A program made the translations under genes and the position numbers. A stretch of 16,573 nucleotides of DNA from CAYWMP01 sp964459445 (GTDB lineage Bacteria > Desulfobacterota > DSM-4660 > Desulfatiglandales > HGW-15): positions 1 through 16,573 of the forward strand of contig CAYWMP010000134.1 of assembly GCA_964459445.1 (NCBI GenBank). The letters run 5' to 3'. How positions within the stretch are numbered: position 1 is the first letter of the stretch; each line of letters opens with the position of its first letter. Positions 13,581 through 16,573 of this stretch are shown here, in pieces. Below the pieces are notes generated by a model, which had not been told where the DNA came from, searched no databases, and was given only the letters and a program-made list of their open reading frames with translations.

Positions 13581-14807
13581 CTATTCGTATCTTAAGGCTT
13601 CGACGGGATTTAGCCGCGAAGCATGCCACGATGGGTAAATGGTGGCGAGAAAGGAAATCAGAACCGCGGCCCCTGTCACAAACAGGACGTCCAAGGCCTC
13701 AACGCTGACCGGCAAGGTCGAAATATAATAGACATCAGAGGGAAGTTTTATAAACTGGTACTTTGCCAGCAAGTGACAGAGGCCAAGTCCGGAAATAAGT
13801 CCCAAAAATGTACCCAGCACCCCAACCAGCAGACCCTGCAATATGAAGATCTTCATAATGCTTTTTGCTGTGGCCCCCATGGCCCTCAAAATGGCCACAT
13901 CCCTGTGTTTTTCCATGACGACCATGACCAGTGTGCTGATGATATTGAGGGCGCCTACCAGAACGATCATGGTCAGGATGATAAACATCGTGATCTTTTC
14001 GAGTTTCAGGGCAGAGACGAGGCTTCGGTTCATCAGTTTCCAGTCTTTGGTCCAGTAAGGGAAACCCAGTTTCTGGGCAATGGATTTGCCTACTATGTCG
14101 GACTTGTAAATCTCAGTCACCTTGACTTCGAGCCCGGTCACCCGATTCTTCATGCCCAGAAATTCCTGAGCCTCCTTGATGGATATAAAGGCCAGGCTCG
14201 AGTCATACTCATACATCCCGGAGTCAAAGATCCCTGATATCCTGTATTCTCGGTTGTTAGGAACCCTCCCAAGGGGTGTTAGCTTGCCCTGGGGGGAAAG
14301 GACCGTCACCACCTCACCGAGCTGGGCACCGATGTGCCTCGACAGCTCGGTCCCGATGATTATCCCCGGGATGCCGTCGTGGAGTTGGTCAAGGGAAGAT
14401 AAAGAGCCTTTTTTTATCATTGACTCGATAGCAATCACATCGCCGGCAGTGCGCGTATCAAGACCACGGAGAATGGGGGCTGCGACATTTCCCTGCCTGT
14501 TTATCATAACCTGGCTGTATATAAAAGGGGTTGTGGCGATAACCCCCCTTGTTTCATTCACTTTTTGAGCAATCTCACCGTATTTGGCGAGGGGGCCGTC
14601 ATAGCTGAGCACGAGGAGGTGAGAGTTGACGCCAAGGATTTTCGACATCAAATCTTCCCGGAAGCCGTTCATCACCGATAACACGACGATGAGGGCCATA
14701 ACGCCTACCATGACACCGGCAACCGAGATCACGGTAATGACGGAAATAAAGGCCTGTTTTCTTTTGGCCTTCAGATACCTCATCCCGATGAAGAACTCGA
14801 AAAACAT
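13581..14807 (-). CDS. lolC: Lipoprotein-releasing ABC transporter permease LolC/LolE family
   Basis: This is the membrane subunit that, with LolD, extracts lipoproteins for LolA. The 408-residue protein has the family layout: one span near the N-terminus (about 20-46), a large periplasmic domain (about 48-270), then three spans (about 272-298, 320-349, 371-392). The cytoplasmic segment RDVAILRAMGA (302-312) is the likely coupling helix to LolD, and the C-terminus is the typical YPSWHASRLNPVEALRYE. Only one permease is present, so the transporter probably uses two copies, or the second gene lies elsewhere; LolC and LolE cannot be told apart here. ATG at 14807 follows GGAG by 8 bases; a TTG at 14810 is the alternative. 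Confidence 0.94.
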   Translation of the reverse strand: MFFEFFIGMRYLKAKRKQAFISVITVISVAGVMVGVMALIVVLSVMNGFREDLMSKILGVNSHLLVLSYDGPLAKYGEIAQKVNETRGVIATTPFIYSQVMINRQGNVAAPILRGLDTRTAGDVIAIESMIKKGSLSSLDQLHDGIPGIIIGTELSRHIGAQLGEVVTVLSPQGKLTPLGRVPNNREYRISGIFDSGMYEYDSSLAFISIKEAQEFLGMKNRVTGLEVKVTEIYKSDIVGKSIAQKLGFPYWTKDWKLMNRSLVSALKLEKITMFIILTMIVLVGALNIISTLVMVVMEKHRDVAILRAMGATAKSIMKIFILQGLLVGVLGTFLGLISGLGLCHLLAKYQFIKLPSDVYYISTLPVSVEALDVLFVTGAAVLISFLATIYPSWHASRLNPVEALRYE

Positions 14808-14874
14808 CAATCAGGCTCCGATTTAAAGCAAAGAGCAGGGAGTATGCATAAGCAACAAAGCGTTCCGATCCGAT

Positions 14875-14944
14875 GACCGCCTACTGCCTACTGCCCACTG
14901 CCCACTGTCTACTGCTTACTGTCTATTGGCTACTGCCTATTGCC
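14875..14944. repeat. Tandem heptamer array, ten units, consensus GGCAGTA (minus strand), overlapping the end of lysS
   Basis: Ten contiguous 7-base units run from 14944 down to 14875 on the minus strand; three match GGCAGTA exactly and the others differ mostly by one or two bases. The lysS stop codon (14923-14925) spans the junction of the third and fourth units, so the array forms both the last codons of lysS and the first part of the lysS-lolC spacer. Confidence 0.9.
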
Positions 14945-16419
14945 TTAGGACGCATGTGAGGGAAGAATATGACGTCCCTGATGGAAGGTGAATCTGTAAG
15001 GAGCATAACAACCCTGTCAATGCCGACGCCTTCCCCCGCAGTAGGCGGCAGGCCGTGCTCCAGGGCCGTGACATAGTCTCCATCCATGAATTGCGCTTCT
15101 TTATCACCAGCCTCGCGAAGGGAAACCTGATGCTCGAATCTCTCCCGCTGATCAACAGGATCATTCAACTCGGTAAACCCATTGGCTATTTCTTTGCCGC
15201 CGACAAAGAGCTCAAAGCGATCCGTGATGTCGGGGTTCTCGTCGTTTCGTCGGGATAGGGGCGAAATTTCGGTCGGGTATCCGACTATGAAAGTGGGGCT
15301 CACTAAAGTGGGTTCCACGAGGTGGTCAAAGATCTTGGCCTGTATTTTCCCGAGATTGTCCTGCATGGTCAGGGTTATTTCCTTTGACTCGGCGAATTTT
15401 GCCGCTGCATCAACATCTACGAGGATGTCTTCCCTGACACCGGCGATATCCTTCAAGGCATCGAATAGCGATATTCTCGGCCAGGGCGGTGAGAAATCCA
15501 ATGTCTTTCCCTGGTATTCAATGGTGCTGCCGCCATGGATCTCTTGAAGGACCTGATTGAAAAGCTTTTCATTCAGGACCATGAGATCTTCGTAGGTGGC
15601 ATAAGCCCAGTAGAATTCCAGCATGGTGAATTCGGGGTTATGCTGAAGTGAGATGCCCTCGTTTCTGAAGTTTCGGTTGATTTCAAAGACCTTATCCAGT
15701 CCTCCCACGACGAGTCTCTTCAAATAGAGCTCGGGCGCCACCCGCAGATAGAGATCCATCCCCAGGGCATTATGAAAGGTCTTGAAAGGCCTGGCTGTGG
15801 CGCCTCCGGGGATGGGTTGCATCATCGGGGTTTCCACTTCGAGAAATTCCTTTTCTACAAAAAACCTTCTGATGGACTGGATAATGCGGCTTCTCAAAAG
15901 GAAAATATCCTTTACCTCATCATTGACTATCAGGTCCAGGTAACGCTGTCGATACCGGGTCTCAACATCGGTCAGACCGTGCCATTTCTCGGGCAGAGGC
16001 TTCATGGATTTTGAGAGCAGGACAATTTTATCTGCAAGGATCGTCAGTTCCCCGGTTTTCGTCCGGAAAACGGATCCACGCACGCCGATAAAATCGCCAA
16101 TATCAAGGAGTTTGAAGATCTTAAAGGCATCTTCCCCGATTTTGTCCTTACGGATATAGACTTGAAGGCGACCCGTCCCGTCTTTGATGTGGACAAAGGA
16201 GGCCTTTCCAAAATTACGCCGGGACATGATCCTCCCGGCCAAGGTAAAATGCTCTTCGACGCCCCCTAGGGCCTCATCATCCATATCGGCAAACCGATTG
16301 ACGGCATCGGACGTTGTAAGATCAATATCATATCCGGCGGGATAGAGATTCAGCCCCATTTCCTTGAGTTTAGAGGCCTTTTTTCTTCTATCTTCAATAA
16401 CGGAGCTTGTCTTTTCCAC
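14923..16419 (-). CDS. lysS: Lysyl-tRNA synthetase, class II
   Basis: LysS charges tRNA-Lys with lysine in the cytoplasm. The 498-residue protein has the anticodon-binding OB-fold (about 57-135, with FTLAGRIMSRRNFGKASF), class II motif 1 (about 178-210, ending VETPMMQPIPGGATARPF), motif 2 with NRNFRNEG (248-255) and FTMLEFYWAY, and motif 3 with GEGVGIDRVVMLLTD (463-477) up to FFPHMRP (485-491). The tail after MRP (KAIGSSQ) is encoded by the heptamer array and is probably not functional. The start is GTG at 16419; the frame is open a little further up but offers no better start, and the Shine-Dalgarno is poor. It precedes lolC by 115 bases and may share its transcript, though the two functions are unrelated. 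Confidence 0.97.
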   Translation of the reverse strand: MEKTSSVIEDRRKKASKLKEMGLNLYPAGYDIDLTTSDAVNRFADMDDEALGGVEEHFTLAGRIMSRRNFGKASFVHIKDGTGRLQVYIRKDKIGEDAFKIFKLLDIGDFIGVRGSVFRTKTGELTILADKIVLLSKSMKPLPEKWHGLTDVETRYRQRYLDLIVNDEVKDIFLLRSRIIQSIRRFFVEKEFLEVETPMMQPIPGGATARPFKTFHNALGMDLYLRVAPELYLKRLVVGGLDKVFEINRNFRNEGISLQHNPEFTMLEFYWAYATYEDLMVLNEKLFNQVLQEIHGGSTIEYQGKTLDFSPPWPRISLFDALKDIAGVREDILVDVDAAAKFAESKEITLTMQDNLGKIQAKIFDHLVEPTLVSPTFIVGYPTEISPLSRRNDENPDITDRFELFVGGKEIANGFTELNDPVDQRERFEHQVSLREAGDKEAQFMDGDYVTALEHGLPPTAGEGVGIDRVVMLLTDSPSIRDVIFFPHMRPKAIGSSQ

Positions 16420-16480
16420 AGGTATATCTTGAGGTCCAAAAACGGATATTATCTAATTATTTGCATAAGTTGAACGTATG

Positions 16481-16509
16481 CTTGTAATCCAATTGGCGCC
16501 GATAGTCAA
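16481..16509 (-). promoter_or_regulatory. Possible sigma70-type promoter for lysS and the envelope genes
   Basis: On the minus strand TTGACT (16509-16504) and TACAAG (16486-16481) are spaced by 17 bases, about 60 bases before the lysS start. The -35 matches consensus at five of six positions and the -10 at four. A second, weaker pair (TTCAAC, then TAATAT 17 bases on) lies closer to the gene. Prediction by eye only. Confidence 0.3.
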
Positions 16510-16573
16510 GGCAAAAGACCCTACCTCCAATCCATATAAGCGGAACTTAAGCGATAGCTTTCGGTTATCATAT

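Noticed and set aside
14875..14944. Possible CRISPR array
   Set aside because: The units are contiguous 7-mers without spacers, so this is a simple tandem repeat.
1..16573. tRNA or rRNA genes, insertion sequences, prophage genes
   Set aside because: I looked for tRNA-like ends, transposase motifs and terminal inverted repeats and saw none that I could support. The ORF6N-like fragment is the only phage-associated hint.

Overview
The window looks like chromosomal DNA from a Gram-negative bacterium, most likely a deltaproteobacterium in the broad sense (Desulfobacterota). The evidence is the gene order lolC-lolD-bamA-skp-lpxD-fabZ-lpxA-lpxI-(Gfo/Idh)-lpxB, the use of LpxI rather than LpxH, a sigma54-dependent response regulator next door, and short-period repeats in the spacers. 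This assignment is an inference from family knowledge; no marker gene such as 16S rRNA is present. Every real gene I can support lies on the minus strand, so transcription runs from the high-coordinate end to the low-coordinate end.

Right part (16.5 to 10.2 kb): lysS (lysyl-tRNA synthetase) comes first, behind a possible sigma70-type promoter. It is followed by the lipoprotein-release transporter genes lolC and lolD and then bamA, the outer-membrane beta-barrel insertase. lolC, lolD and bamA are tightly coupled: a 9-base gap, then a 17-base overlap. BamA carries an extra domain between its signal peptide and its five POTRA repeats. A 317-base spacer follows, holding a weak terminator-like hairpin, an octamer repeat and a perfect 10-bp inverted repeat.

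Middle part (9.9 to 3.4 kb): skp, lpxD, fabZ, lpxA, lpxI, a Gfo/Idh-type oxidoreductase and lpxB. Together with LpxC, which is not here, the Lpx enzymes would take UDP-GlcNAc to lipid A disaccharide. FabZ helps supply the hydroxyacyl-ACP pool, and Skp, BamA and Lol move proteins and lipoproteins to the outer membrane. The oxidoreductase sits where the sugar-modifying enzyme GnnA is found in some bacteria, and LpxA differs from the E. coli enzyme at residues tied to substrate binding and acyl-chain length. Several genes in this set start with TTG or GTG.

Left part (3.3 to 0 kb): a complete NtrC-family response regulator, then a small accessory patch. The patch holds an intact DUF2283 gene flanked by a truncated partner-like remnant and by a broken remnant resembling the C-terminus of ORF6N-domain proteins. 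A roughly 400-base spacer follows, with an octamer array and a 12-codon mini-ORF behind an ideal Shine-Dalgarno. The window ends inside a gene, cut by the left edge, for an unusual J-domain protein: J domain, cysteine knuckles, one membrane span, then a peptidoglycan-binding-like domain.

A recurring theme is short tandem arrays with 7- or 8-base units in five different places, one of which forms the 3' end of lysS.
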